64,000 nt of DNA from Litomosoides sigmodontis. Taxonomy: Eukaryota; Nematoda; Chromadorea; Rhabditida; Onchocercidae. Position 1 is the stretch's first letter. Each line of letters starts with the position of its first letter. Under the pieces are notes generated by a model, which was given only the letters and a program-made list of their open reading frames with translations, did no database searches and was not told the origin of the DNA. Where the stretch lies: positions 4,609,865-4,673,864 of the forward strand of contig OY718806.1 of assembly GCA_963070105.1 (NCBI GenBank), read 5' to 3'. This document shows, piece by piece, positions 42,701-55,898 of this stretch. Position numbers and translations under genes: made by a program.

Positions 42701-45700
42701 GCACACTTGGATTCTGCTTTTATTCTGATTACATATGAAAAAAGCTCTGATGTTACTTCGCAGTTTTTTAAAAAATAGCATTTAAACAATATAGCGCAGA
42801 GCCTAAGCATTATTCTCGGTCCGCAAAATTAAAGCCACAAAGCATTAATAATTGTCTTGTTTAGCTCAGTGATAAACAAGATATGGTTTTCATATAAAAT
42901 AGCACATAAAACTTTTTATGGTGGCATGACATTGTTGTGACTTTCCAGATCATTGAAAAGGTTGTGGAAGAACTGGAAACTTCTGACTTCGTCCATTTGC
43001 AAGATATTGTGTGTGATCAATCTAAGATGGAAGAATGCATTTCGACAAGCGCCGATATAATGTTTTATATCATTGAGCGCCTTTTTTGCTCTACGGTTCC
43101 TTAATTCACTTGAACCTGATAGTTACATTCAACGCATACTATTCATGTAGAAAGTTCAGGGAAAATTTTCATATAATCATGTACATTTTGAACAATTATA
43201 TCCTTTGTTTTAGGATGCTGTTCATGAACAAGGAAGCGAGGAAGAGCTTTATCTAATTGTGTGGAAATCATTTCGTACAATAGTTCAAACGACAATTATT
43301 TTGATAAATGCAAAATATTCCGCTGTATGTATGCTGAAATTATTTCCTTTTTTCAACTGTTTGTTTTACTTCAAAAGTCCAAGTCAAATTCAAGAATGGG
43401 ATTGTTGTGAATTTTCCTTGGAGAAGTTTGCTTGGTTGGTTGATGCATGTGAGTGTAGTCGAAGCTTAGTGTAGTTGAATAATTGATTTATCCGTTGCAA
43501 CAGTGGATAAACAACAACGGGAATACCAGGAGCCCCGGCAATCGTCCCCCCATCCCCCAATCAAGAAGAATGCCTTTGGTTACATGATATGCATATGTAT
43601 GTAGTTGATAGAGAGGGCGGGTTACAGACCCTGAGTGATTGGACGACATAAAGACGGATTGGTAACAAACGTGAGAAACAGTCCGGTTGAATGAATAGCA
43701 TATTACATGACGGATCAACTAGCATTTGGGAGAAAGGATGCGATAGATGATGGATGGATGGATTACATTTAAATGAATAGTTAAGAATATTGCATGCAAT
43801 ATTTGCAATAAACGTATTTCCCACTTTACCTCGGGTTTCTCGAAAGAGATCCTCTACTAGTTCTTTTTCCATTTTTTATATTTACGGCAAAAATTATCGT
43901 TTCAGTCTGTATTCTGCGCGCTTACGATCGCGATTCTCAGTAAACTATCAGCACAAATGTATAAAATATACTTAGAAAGTCATGCTACCCGTATTGATAA
44001 ACATGACTTATTGATGGAACTTGTTCACTTGTTTCGTGACCTCATCAATAAGTCACCGTTCCCATCTTCATGGTTCCAGATGATACTGTTGCAGGACAGG
44101 TATGGTCACTGTCTCTTTAAAAGATTTTAGGGTAAGAAGTTTCAGTTAGTTGGTGAGAAATGATAAACTGCCCCATCGCGTTTCAAGACTCCTAATACAT
44201 GTTTGCTTCAGCGATTGCAAACAAGTAGCATAACGGTAGCTGCCAAAATGAGTTAATGGATGGACAAATTTTATTCTTTTATGAAATGATTTTCTTTTTT
44301 TGAATATTATGGTGGATACGTCCATTTTATTCCATTTATTCTCAGAATGATTTTGAAAACAATGAAATTTATCATGTCGACAATCCTTGAACACTTTCAT
44401 GACGACCAATTTAATGCTGAAGTTTGTTCAACTTTTTATTGTTACTTGCGAATATGCAATTTGTTTATAGTTATTCATGATTGATTTTTTGCAGTTGTCA
44501 AGTTCTTAACATTTGTTATTTAGCTCTGGCGAGAATACATGTTGACAATGGTTGCATTTTGCACACAAAAGGCTCTTCAGTTGGGTTCATCAACAATTAG
44601 TGAGAGGCGATCACGACTTTTATCATGCCAACCGGACTTGAGAAGAATAGCAGTTGCAGACTTACGGTCTATGTGGTTTCGATTGTCAAGTTAGACTTAT
44701 CGATCTAAGCACTTCTATACAGGAACATGCAAGAACGATCATTTGAATTTTAAATGAAAAATGCCGGTTCATATTTTTTTGCAGTGGGCCAAAAAATTCT
44801 GTTTGTACCGTCTATGATTGGTTCTTATCTTCGGGTGGCTCTGGTTGATGACGATGTTGTGCGTGAAACCGTTATACCTATATTTTTTGACATGCTACAG
44901 TGTGAATTTCATTTATCACCATTACGCAATTTTTCCAAAGTAAAGTGTTTCTCATTTTCTGCGTAGTTTATATAAATTTTATAAATTTATCATTTCTCGC
45001 CTTTTTCATTGCTTATTTTTCCATTGATGTATGAAGTTAAAGTTTGCAAACGAGACTATAATGCAACTGGACTGTTTGGTTGACGAAGACTGTGGTGGAA
45101 AGAAATTCAAGGAGCAGTTGCATAATATCATGATGGATATGTAAGTACCATTTGCTAGTTTCACGAGAAATTTTATGGAAAACATTGAAGGTATTGCAAT
45201 CATTCCGAAAATTTCAGGAGTCGTTCAGATACGGATCTTGCTGTAGAAGGTTGCAAATTTGTAGCATTAGTCGATACTCTTCTGCAACATCTTTTTGAAT
45301 ATCGTGAAGTACGAACGAATGGTTACTGTATAGAAAATGGAATGGATCGAACTGTTGAATTGTTGGTCAGTTTGTTTTGTTTTCTCGAAGTTTTCATGAT
45401 CTTTCTGTTCGACACATAGCAGCCTAATTTTTACTGTTTCATTTTTTTTGAATTTCAGAAGTTTTATAAACGTATTGGTCAAGCTGACCTTTATATCAAC
45501 TACGTTTATAAGCTATATGATCTTCATATGCTCAGTAACAATAAAATTGAAGCAGCTTTTACACTTTTGAAGCATGCTGAAACATTGTCGGTAATTCTTC
45601 GAAAGTTCTATTTAATTTCATTTCTTATTGACATACAAGGTTTCATCAGGAAAGATTCTTGAAATAGCGATTTGAATTTTCATTTTAATATTGGTTGAGA

Positions 45701-48700
45701 TAGCAACTGCACTATGTACATTAGGAAACAATATGTTAGTGAACTTTGATATAGTAATAGTTCTCGGGTGCTAATAAAAATGCAACGGGAGATGTAGAAT
45801 AGGTTACCACATTCTTTTTTTTCTAATAAACTTGAATGTAGTGGGTGGAGTGTGAATTACCGACTGCTGTTTTGGATGCACATTTAAATCGGCAGTGCGG
45901 TACACAGCGTCAGCTCAAAGAAGCACTATATAATGAAGCGGCTAATCTTTTCGATGAAAAAGAATTATGGGAAGAGTCTATTGGTATTTTAAAAGAACTT
46001 ACATTTCAATATGAAAAGAATTACGAATATGAAAAATTACCAGGCCTTCTTGTAAGTTTTTTTTATATCAATATGTTCAATCCATAATTTAGACCCTTCA
46101 AATTAGTTCAATTTCGACTTTTCTCCGAAATATTTTCTATGTTCGTTTTCAAATTTTACCTTTTATAATGTTGAAGCATATTTAATGTTAATTTTTAGCA
46201 GCGTCTTGCTGAACTATATCATAAAGTGAGTACGCAAGGACGAGTTGCATGCACTTATTTCTTCGTTGGATTTTATGGTCTCAATTTTCCTAGCTATTTG
46301 AACAATCGACAGTTTATCTACCGTGGAAATGAATGCGAAGTCAGTTTTAGCCTATTTTAGAGTACTCTAGCTTTCAATTTATTAGATATTTTAGCTAGTT
46401 TAGAAACCTTAACATTGACAAATTGCTGGTATTCAGGCCATTGTCAGTTTTCGCCATCGAATGCTGTCGACTTTTCCTGGTTCTCAGTTAATTAATACGA
46501 TGGATGAGTGCTCACATCTTTCGAAGCATGACAACAAGTTTTTGCAAATTTTTCCTGTTAAACCGCTTTTTGAAAGCTGTTGGGAAAAAAAATGTAGCAA
46601 TCGTCTAATTCAATGGTATTTCAAAAACAACAGGGTATTTGGCCTCGTTCTATAAAATAGCAAAAAATGAAAGGTTTATGGTCATTAGTGTAAATGTGGT
46701 ACTAATAACGTAGTAGTTCTCTGGAGGTTTTTTTATTCATGATTGGTTTACAGTGACATCTCATGCAGTGTTTTACTGGAAGCTATACGATATCACTATA
46801 AATTTTCAGGTGCAAAAATTTGAATTTTGTAAGGGCGAAATTCGAAAAGGAACGAAGTGGACAGAATTGGAAGATAATGAAATCATGCGGTCATGGGTAA
46901 TTCGACGATCAGTTTCTATTGAAGAACGATTACCCAACATATTACGTTGGTCACAGATTACCACTTTTTCTGATCTAGTAAGTTTAAATTTAACATCGCA
47001 TTATTTATGGTTACGATATGTGTTCTATAGATGAATGATCATTTTTTTCGCAGATTGAATGTTCTCCACTGATGGAAGCTGTGACTACAATGCAGAAAAA
47101 TAATGAAGAAATGGAAGAAATGGCACATGTGGTTCTTTCTACGCCTTTAGAATCAGTCGTTCCTTTAGGAGGCAAAATTCGAGGCATCGTGCAAGCATTT
47201 GTACAAGGCGGAATCAAAAACTACAATGTTTGATTTGAATGTTCTGCTGCTTTTTCTTTGTCTTTGCGTTTTCTAAATCATGTTAATTTAGATATGAATT
47301 TTCAATATTCTTGCTTCAGATATTTTTCTCTGATCGATGTGCGTCAATTTTGACATCAGAGGAACAAGAGCTCGTGCGTCAGTTGAGGACATTGATCAGA
47401 AACCAGGTTAAATTTCAACTGTTTCTACTAGTTTCCATCTGTTTCCTTTGAAGATTTTTACTTTTGCAATAGTCATCATTGATGCTATTAGCTTCAGGTG
47501 CCAATTTTGGAGTTTTGCTTGTATGCACATGCATCCCGAGACCATCAAGTGAATGTTCAGTTTCATGAGTCCCTTGTAGCTTCTTTTTACGAATATAAAG
47601 CAAATATTGAAAAACAGTTTGGAAAAGTGGTAAGAACTAGCTAACCTTGCCCAATTTTTTAAAAACTGTTCTTGTTTATTGAATGAATGCAATTCATTCA
47701 AGAATGTTCGCATAATAAATTAGATAAGGAAAAACAAGTGTAGATAGCTTAGAGTACAAGTCTTTGATTTATTAGGGTAACAACTATTATTTATCGTAAT
47801 GCTACTTATGGTTTAGGCCTCACAGTTGCCGCCGGGTTGTTCTATTCATCTTTCGCAACAGAAAGGAGATGAGCGAAGAGCAAGCGGCTTTGAAACCTCA
47901 AGGTTAAGTTTACCGTCATTCAGAATTTTTGTTAACATTTTGTACTGATCGGGAATTTTTTGGCTTGTTTTTCTACTTGCTCTGTATTACAGTACTCCAT
48001 CTGTCATAAGTGTATTTAAAAGAGGTGGTGGCGCTACGAAAAGTGGAAGAACAACTCCTAGGAAATCAAACGGTCTGAAATCCGACCTCAAAAGTGCGTT
48101 CGAGAATGGGTGAGTGGATTTTGTATCCTTTATAAGCAAGTTTAACATTTCGTTGTAAATTATAAAATCTATAAATGATAAGTTTCTGTTTATTAGTTTG
48201 TTGGTGACTAATATCCGTGAATATATTATTGTGCAGAATTGCGAAACGAATTTCGTCATCATCCGATCGGAGCTTCGATTACAATTCCAATGAAAATAGT
48301 TCCGCTTCTCGATCTACACTTGATTTCTCACGTTTTGAGCATCCACCGAAATCGATCTCTTCATCTTCTTTACAAATGACGGAGGATGATGCAACTCTTA
48401 AGTCAGTGAAGCTAGCGGAGAGGTAAATTGGTGTGGTTTTGTTGTTATAGTTGAAAATCAAGTTCAAAAAATGTATACTTTTATTTTGCAAGTGACTGCT
48501 GTTGCTGCATGCTGCTTAAAGTATGCATATGTACATTCTGGAACACTAGAGGGTTTGTCTATGTGCAGAATGATAACTGGGATAGGATGCCAGAGTAATT
48601 TCCCTTTCAGTATATAGAACTCACTAAGTTAAAATAATTTAAAGGGCTTTTCCATTCCAGACCAAGTGATAATCAAACTGTACCTCCTCCGCTACCTCCG

Positions 48701-48781
48701 CGACATACGAAAATATCGCTTCTGGGTCCTCAACATTTCGCTACTCTTTCATTTCCGGTAGAAGCTCATCATAATATATAA
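36755..48781 (+). CDS. ced-5: CED-5 / DOCK-A family guanine nucleotide exchange factor
   Basis: DOCK180-type activator of Rac; with CED-2 (Crk) and CED-12 (ELMO) it drives corpse engulfment and cell migration. About 1812 residues. Exons: tentative 36755-36781, 36966-37002; firm 37063-37161, 37581-37744, 37961-38124, 38304-38427, 38572-38702, 38802-38874, 39061-39299, 39421-39506, 39634-39777, 39910-40031, 40180-40281, 40422-40595, 40807-41021, 41297-41450, 41606-41703, 41940-42068, 42166-42342, 42481-42613, 42949-43095, 43214-43324, 43906-44099, 44346-44421, 44524-44689, 44785-44939, 45043-45140, 45218-45365, 45459-45590, 45842-46051, 46199-46339, 46437-46634, 46810-46977, 47054-47227, 47320-47406, 47498-47629, 47817-47902, 47993-48109, 48237-48422, 48661-48781. 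An N-terminal SH3 (FGIFPNNAV), a DHR-1 lipid-binding region (DDIRNDLYVTLLQGDL, about 430-600) and the DHR-2 catalytic region (YFFVGFYGLNFPSY, FIYRGNECE; about 1180-1620) are clear. The tail has a proline motif, VPPPLPPRH, suited to a CED-2 SH3. All phases fit. Confidence 0.96.
40622..40667 (+). repeat. Two direct copies of ATTTACACCTTATATT
   Basis: Sixteen-base identical copies at 40622-40637 and 40652-40667 in a ced-5 intron, followed by several ATTGTAATTTTT-like units to about 40776. Confidence 0.85.
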
Positions 48782-49828
48782 GTTAGAACAGACTGCGACA
48801 GTATGTACTTCGGAAGAATCGATTTATTTTGTTTTTGCTTTTCATGGTGAAAGAAAGGTTTTGAATTTATGGACAACAAAATCAGTTTCAATGCAACTTA
48901 GCTGTTTCATCAATACGAAATATAATAACCTTTATAGTTGTTCATTTAGAACGACGATCTGAGAATTTTACATCATATATCAATTCGCTAACAAAATAAT
49001 AGCTGCAGCATTTTAACTAAAGTGTTCACATCTGTATAGTTTGTAAAAAATATCTTGTTTTAGATCGTCTTATTAATTTATAATTTTAATTTATATCAAT
49101 CTTTTCGAAGTGGATTCCTTCTTGTGTTGCGCATTTGCGCCTGATCTTATTGATGTAATGTCGGGTATTGCTTGTGTTTGAAGAAAAAAACATTTTTTGT
49201 TAGTATATATACATTAGTATTCCTTGCTGCACGCACTTGTGGTCAATTTTTGTTCTCTCGAGACAGGATGTTCATCTACGCTAGTCTGACAGGCGAATGG
49301 ATTTCGAGTATTCTGTGTAAGAGGGTTTTGAAAGTTTTTCGTTGAGGAAGTTGCGTTGTATGAGGTTAAAGAATTTTTTATTGACGGAAATTTGTTACGA
49401 TTGCTGCTTATATTGCCTTCTGCATTTCGAGATTTCAAACGCTCTCTTGTAATTAGATTTATGGATCGCGAAATATGAAATGTATGTTATTAATCTTTTT
49501 GAAGTCTTTGTTGTATTCGACATTTTGTTATCCATATTTAACGTAGTGAATACTCTTATATAAATGAATTCAGAAGCTGCGTTGCTTAACATGTGGCATT
49601 GTTACGAAGTCAAAATGGGTATCTGCATTTCTAATGGAAATCTGTAGTTTTGATTTGATTGTTCGAAAATGAATAGAACTATTTTATTGGTTAGTTAAAT
49701 GTACAGTACAGATCACTTTGGTTTTATTTTGACACGAATTATTGAAAGAACTAGTTCATATCTAGTCTGAGAAATTGTTGGCTTAACAATTAAGAATTAA
49801 TTAAAGAAGGGAGATTTCGCCACATTTC
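48782..49828. other. Intergenic DNA between convergent ced-5 and orphan gene
   Basis: Probably the 3' UTRs of both genes. A minus-strand open frame at 49214-49438 is asparagine- and serine-rich like the neighbouring orphan protein, but has no splice connection that I could establish. Confidence 0.4.
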
Positions 49829-51554
49829 TTAGAAGGGGAAATCATTATCGCGATCTCGTGAATGTGAGAAAAGGCGTTTAATTTCTTCGCTGGCGTTTTC
49901 TAGGTTCTGTTTCATATTGGTTATAGCTCTCTGAATATCTATTTTGATGTTGGTTTTGTTTCCATCGTTCTCTTTGCCTTCCTCGAGCAGTATGACGTTG
50001 TTTGATAATTGAAGTGAAGCTCCAGTTTCGTTACTTGATTTAGTTGATCGTTTGGTTGTTTGTTGAGAATTATGTAGTACACTTGTAACATCTTCCGTTA
50101 TGTTATTCTTTTGATTAACAGACAGTAGTGAAGATGATCCTGGTTTTTGGTCATTTCTTCCATTGTAATGCACTTCATTCTGATTCATTTGGTCAATTGC
50201 ATTTGATTTCAATTTTATCTCCTCGCGCGATTTGTTTCTTGCCAGGTTAGACAGATTTCGTAGATGTTCATTGAGCACAGTTCTCAGTTTCTTTCCAAGT
50301 AATTCATAAATTCCGTCCTCATTATCTTCTGATCGTTGTGCTGATGCATCTTTTCCATGTATTTTCGTCTTACCGAGTTTCCTCATATCATATGTCTGAG
50401 CTGTAAGAGCAGCTTTTCCCGCAGTTTTTTTTTTGTGTAGCAAAACCCCGCTAATATCATCGATTATTTCATGTGCAAATGAGTTGCTAACTTCATGTGC
50501 TTCCTGAGTACTGTCATCGAACTGTGGCTGGTTATTGATCTCATTACGCGACGTCTTTTTTTTCTTGGTTAGATGGGGTTTACTCATTTCTGTATTATTT
50601 TTGGAACGCAGTGCCTCTTTGAGGCGTTCAACTAGAGTCTTGTTAGTATCGTTACTATCAAGCAGAACACGTAAGTCCGAGCTTTTTTCTTGCTTAAGAA
50701 ACAAATTTAGATTTCGAAAGATATCGCCGAACTGTTCATACCATTGTCGCATATGTTTTTGTGCCGTATCATTTTCATTACAAAGTATATCTGACTGCTG
50801 GGACTTTTGCTGCGGTGGATTTGTTAAGTTCCTTAAAATTGTGACATTGCGTTTTAAACCGCTTCCTATTTCGTCGGCCAAGAACACGTCTTCATTGTTT
50901 TCGGTGTTTCCTTTATGCATTATCGATTTTAGTTTCACGGCAAAATTTTTTGATCGGAGTTCATGCTTACTATCTTTTTCTTCTCCTCTCTGCCCCTCCT
51001 GTTCATTTTGTTCGATGCCGAAATGCGCTTCATCAATTCCCTCCGCATTCGGATTGATGGTTGTTAAATAACTTTTTGCAAAAATTTCCTTGATCTTCGT
51101 AAGGCTGTCTTCCTTGTTTTTGTCTGTGAAATTTTCGTTCATGCCGTTAAGAGATGATAAATGCTGTAAGAAAATTCCCATTTTTATTCACCACAAAGAA
51201 TAGGGAGCTGTGCTACTACCATCGCTGAAAATGAAAAGCCAAATTCATGCATCACTTACTTCCGTTTTTTTTTGAACGTCCACGATTTCTTGCGGCTCGA
51301 TTTCTGTTCGTAATTCCGATTTTGCTGTTGCACCCATTTGTAACTTGCTTATTAACTGCACGAAAAGCTCGTAAAACGGATTGTTTTTCTTTTCATGCTA
51401 CAATATTTTTGTGTCGTCAATTTAGTGTTTTGGAATACAAAAATCAAAAGGCTTGAAGGTCGCTTTAAATTGCTTCCATGTCCTCCGAAATGGCTTAAGT
51501 CTAACAATTCATCAGAAACATTTATGTTTAAAATCTGTTTCTTAAGCCTGAGCA
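49829..51554 (-). CDS. Asparagine-rich hydrophilic orphan protein, 5' end unresolved
   Basis: Three exons right to left, phases consistent: 51554-51439, 51397-51260, 51163-49829. The last exon is 1335 nt, far longer than any other exon in the window, and encodes 444 residues rich in Asn, Lys, Glu, Ser and Gln with hardly any cysteine. Many Asn-x-Ser/Thr sites (for example NFT, NVT, NLT, NDT, NKT, NNT, NIT, NET) hint at a secreted or luminal protein, but no signal peptide was found. Short helical segments occur (EEIKRLFSHSRDRDND near the end, WYEQFGDIFRNLNLFLKQEK), so parts may be coiled coil. I recognise no domain. The 51439 and 51260 donors are acceptable and the intron between the first two listed exons is only 41 nt. 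A further 5' exon must exist because exon 51554 starts in phase 1. Confidence 0.6.
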
Positions 51555-54500
51555 CTGAAATTTCTTTTCATTCTTTTATTATTTGGTGGGAATTTTCCTC
51601 AGGTAATAATTGGAAAAGTGGAAGAGCGTAACACAAGAGTTGATGATTATTTCTTGCAAGTTTCGAGACTTATGGCCTTCATTTTTGCTAATCCACCTAA
51701 CTTCAGTTGAAATTAGAATTCTTCTTTGTCATGAAAACTTATAAACGTGAGGATACTCTGTCTCATTGCCTGTTTCGAACTATCAGTGCAAAATTTTCAA
51801 ATTATAAGTTAATACCGAACTTCATAATGCTGTTCATGGCTTCGTTGACAAATGTACCGGTTTGTATGGTCGGAATCCGGTGTTTGGTCACATGGTATAG
51901 TTTTCAGTATTCTGTTATCAATGCTCAGTAATGCACATAAACCATGTTCAGTAGGATACAGAATTTCTTCTGTCGCGTTTATTGTCAGTATTTCCCACTC
52001 TCTAAATTGAAATATTTAGTTTTCAAGTTCAGATTTGCGCATTTTAACATTAACTATTTAGTGGCCTTAATTTTTAATTACACAAGTAGTATATCTCTAA
52101 CAAATATGGTGCGTTCAGTGGTGTATTGTCCACCCATTTCCACTCCTTCCCAGTAGTGTTTTCTTTATCAACTAGCACAAGTCCAATTTGTAGAGTCCTT
52201 TCAGGCATTATTGAATTGCTTATTGGGTAATGTGATATTAACCAATTCTGAAATAATCTTTTGATTTACTTTTGAAGTATCAGTTGACCGTTTATTTCAA
52301 AGCGTGATAAATCATCAGTGGCACAAGATGACCAACCTTGTTACCTTAGTACAGCCTTGTACAGTTTCCGACATCCTTTTCTCCTTTCGTATCAGTTAAC
52401 TTTTGTTCAAACCTCAGGTCTTCTGTCGTACTTGTAAAGGAGCAAAAGAAACTATACCATTTGTTGCAAACTGCTGATAACAACAAGGTCGGAAGCTAGA
52501 GCAAGACAGTATTCCCGAGCCATATTCCAGGACTGTTTACTGATATGGAATTGATAATGATGTCCTTCAGGGTCAGCAATCCAGGAAGTACCGTAGTTTT
52601 GAAAAAATGGTGAGTTATACTGGAAATTAAGGAAATTGACTTATCTTTTCTAATTTAGTACATTCATTATATATGACCTGTGCACTGGCCATCCTACTAT
52701 TTGTGCAGAATTACCAGTTAATTTACAACTGAGTAGATTTCTAGTTTCCTAGTTAAAGTTTCTTTTTGCTAATCAACAAAGAGTACGTTAGATCTGCTTT
52801 ATTTTAATAGTTAGGTCAGAATTTCAAGAAATCAAAATCTTCAATTCGTGGAGAATTGATCTAGCTTTTGGAGATTTTCATGTTAAATTTTCCGATAAGG
52901 CACAATTCAAGGTGTTCTCTAAATGGTCATTTTGGTTTAATTTTTGCAAAAATTTTTGGGTCTTACATATATGTTTCTTACACGGATTAAATGATTAAAT
53001 GTTTAAAAACATTTAGCGCTGGAAGGCATTATTTACTGACGCAATAATATTAGCTTAGCTCGTTATAAAGAATATTTGAAGTACGAGTAATAAGAATAAA
53101 TGTTGAGAAATCCAAATAACGGTACTCTTGCATTCCTTCATTTGGTTTAATTTTATTTTTGAATAAATCAAGGTAGTCGAAGTTAGATTCAACGACTTGT
53201 GTGTACATACCGTTTGGTGCGCTCTTACTACTACTGAGTCTGAGCCGGCAATCTGCGCGACAAGCGCTGCAGTGGCAACTGAAACGTTAATATTGCAAAT
53301 GTAAAATAAATTTTCAGTGTCAAATTATTGTCAGACAATTTAAAAGATAATAAATACCTGTTAATCTGATAAACCACTGCTTAGACATAACCGGTTTGCT
53401 TTACACCAAACTTTGCACCACAAGTAAAGCTTCTCTGATAGAAAAAGTAATATAACTCGTAGAAAATATGCAATTATGTAGGTGGAGGAAAATTAATGAT
53501 TTCGATAAATTTCAATATGGTTTATGGTTCCTGTAAGCTTCAGTATTCTTTTGAGTTCGAAATTTGAGACTGGGAAAATTTATTTTATTTTAAGGGAAAT
53601 TAATGCCAAATTCAATGGCAGTTATAAATTTAGTGAAAGTGTATTGATAATCTAGAATTTGAGTAATTTTTTTAGTAATTCATGAAAAAATATGAGTGAG
53701 CAATAGAAAGATAATTATGAAAAGGAAGCGAAGAATAAAAAAGAAAAAGGAGGAGATGGAAGGGTTCGGCCGAAGTTCTCTCGCGGGACTGGAGTGAGAA
53801 TGAGGAGCGGTCGGGATATTCCTTTTTGACTGGGTTTTCGTCGAATTATATAAGTGGCTTGTTCTAGGTCAGTGACGTGACCCAAATATATCGTTTTACC
53901 CGACAAATAAATTTCCACTTTAATTTCTCTAATTCCATCTCATATTTTTTCATGCGAGCTTTTTACAAACTATTACTGTCACTGCTATGCCGCTGCTTTC
54001 ATTCTCACTGTCGCTACTATTTTTTCAAGTTGAATCATCTCCTTTAGGATGTGACAAAAACATTTCTGAAAATTGCTTAGGAGTTCAAAGTACACTGTCA
54101 ATCAAATTTTATTATCACGAGTGAATTCGTCCTGTGATTTTCGTTATCACACTGAAACTGGAAGCTTTCAAGAACAAATTTTCGTGAAAAAGACGGATTT
54201 TTTCTCCTCTGTCAACAGGTAAAACTTTGTTCTAGTCGATGAACTTTAATATTTTGCTTAGTGCAAAAATCTACCGGCTAAAATTCGATCTACAGGGAGT
54301 TTTATGTTACGTTTGCGTTGAAATTTTTTAATCATAGTCATAAATGTTGTTCAAGTATCGCTTTTCGATATATTCTCTTTTCCACTATGAATGAGTTGAC
54401 GATATCACATAAATCTTTTTGTAGCATCAAGCACTAATATTAGCACATGAAAATCTAAATTAGTATTGATATGTTTTTTACGTGGAAGATTGATATTCTA

Positions 54501-55898
54501 AAAATACATGTTTTGTTTTTTGTGTCTTTGGATCTGGCAAATAATGCGGTCATATCGATACGGGATAATTTCAAAATGCTGAATCTAAAACTTCGTCATT
54601 GGCAGATTATCTTCGATATTATTTAGTTAAAATTATTTTTTTTAATTAAAAAAATAGCGCCTTTTAATTATTCTTTGTTCCATACTGTTGTTAAACGGTG
54701 AAAAACATTTTCATTTAATTACCACCCACTTTTTCTCGCCAAATAAATGGTATCATTTATCAAAGCATTAAAGATCATTGATCTGTTGACCTAGCTAATG
54801 AGAGGTCCATCAAACCGGTTTTGAAAAAGGTTTCTTAACTAACGCATTTTATAACTTTTCGGGATATAAAAACCTTTCTCTCTTATTTTGATAATTATTG
54901 ACTTACTTGAACTGTAGCAAATGCAATGTTCGAACATCCCTTGTTGGATTTCCAACATATGGCTTAATTTAAAAGCAGTTCTTATATCCAGAGTCCGAAA
55001 CTTTGCTACCGTTGTTGTTAAGACAAAAGGATTGGTCACAACTACACAGCCTTTGTTCTGTAGTTGTAAGCTTCATTTTGTGCTAACATAACCGCGCTCA
55101 TCGCACATGACCCTTATACGCTTACCCTCAACTATGCATTCTTTGTTCGAAGGTATAGCCTCAATTCTCAATTTCATCAGTAAATGGGAATTGCACCTTA
55201 CACTTCATTTACTGACTTGCAATGTAATTCTAAATTACTCACCATCGCTCACATCTATGCATATGTGTGGACTGGGTTCGGGGTTTTGTTGAGCGAAGTA
55301 CATTGACATTTGAGCTCAGTCATGCACGCTTTTCCTCTGTTGCTTGATTTATTCATTAATCCATCTCAATGATCATCTTGCACTGCTTTTACAACTGACT
55401 GCGACTGTAAAGGTAATTGAAACCTCGCATATCATTTACTATTCCTTTGCTTACTGTTCTGTTAGTATTGGAATTGATTTAAATGCCCAATAAACCGCTA
55501 CAAATAAAATTTATTGTGAATCCATAGTGAATAGAAAATAAAAAACTTTTCACAATAATTGTGGTGCAAAGTTCTCATTTCTTTTTAATTTTGGCTCACT
55601 TTTCATTACAGTGTAGGAGGAATCATTAAAATCAGCACTTCCTCGATATAGCTGTCAATGCGCAGGCTATGTTTTTACGTTTGTTTTTGGAGTCTATCAA
55701 GTAATTTATTCAAGTTAAACATTAGGCATTAGTTGGTTGAAAATTGTCGAACTATGGAAGGGAAAAGTTCTAGGAACATTCAATAATAAATTATTTCCAT
55801 CAAAATCATATTTGTCGTAGTTGAATGAGAGACAGTATAATAAACGTTTCGAATTCCCGATGAATGTTATTATAAACGTCTTCCGCAATCACTTCAGG
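51555..55898. other. Long gene-poor stretch between orphan gene and SGPL1
   Basis: AT-rich DNA without a recognisable gene apart from the exon candidate at 54907-55057. The tract 53735-53810 is locally purine- and GC-richer. It should contain the SGPL1 promoter and perhaps 5' exons of the orphan gene. Confidence 0.4.
54907..55057 (-). other. Orphan minus-strand exon candidate, possibly upstream exon of the orphan gene
   Basis: Bounded by ACTACAG at 55058 and a strong GTAAGT donor after 54907, it is 151 nt, phase 0 to phase 1. It encodes a protein-like segment (TTTVAKFRTLDIRTAF, SHMLEIQQGMFEHCICYSS). Its end phase would fit the first known exon of the orphan gene at 51554, which would require an intron of about 3.35 kb. 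No family is recognised. Confidence 0.3.

Noticed and set aside
43488..43872. Minus-strand open frames inside ced-5
   Set aside because: They lie in a ced-5 intron, have no motif and no splice signals.
50535..51071. Plus-strand open frame of 178 codons
   Set aside because: It is the shadow of the long exon of the minus-strand orphan gene and has a Ser/Phe/Cys-rich composition typical of antisense translation.
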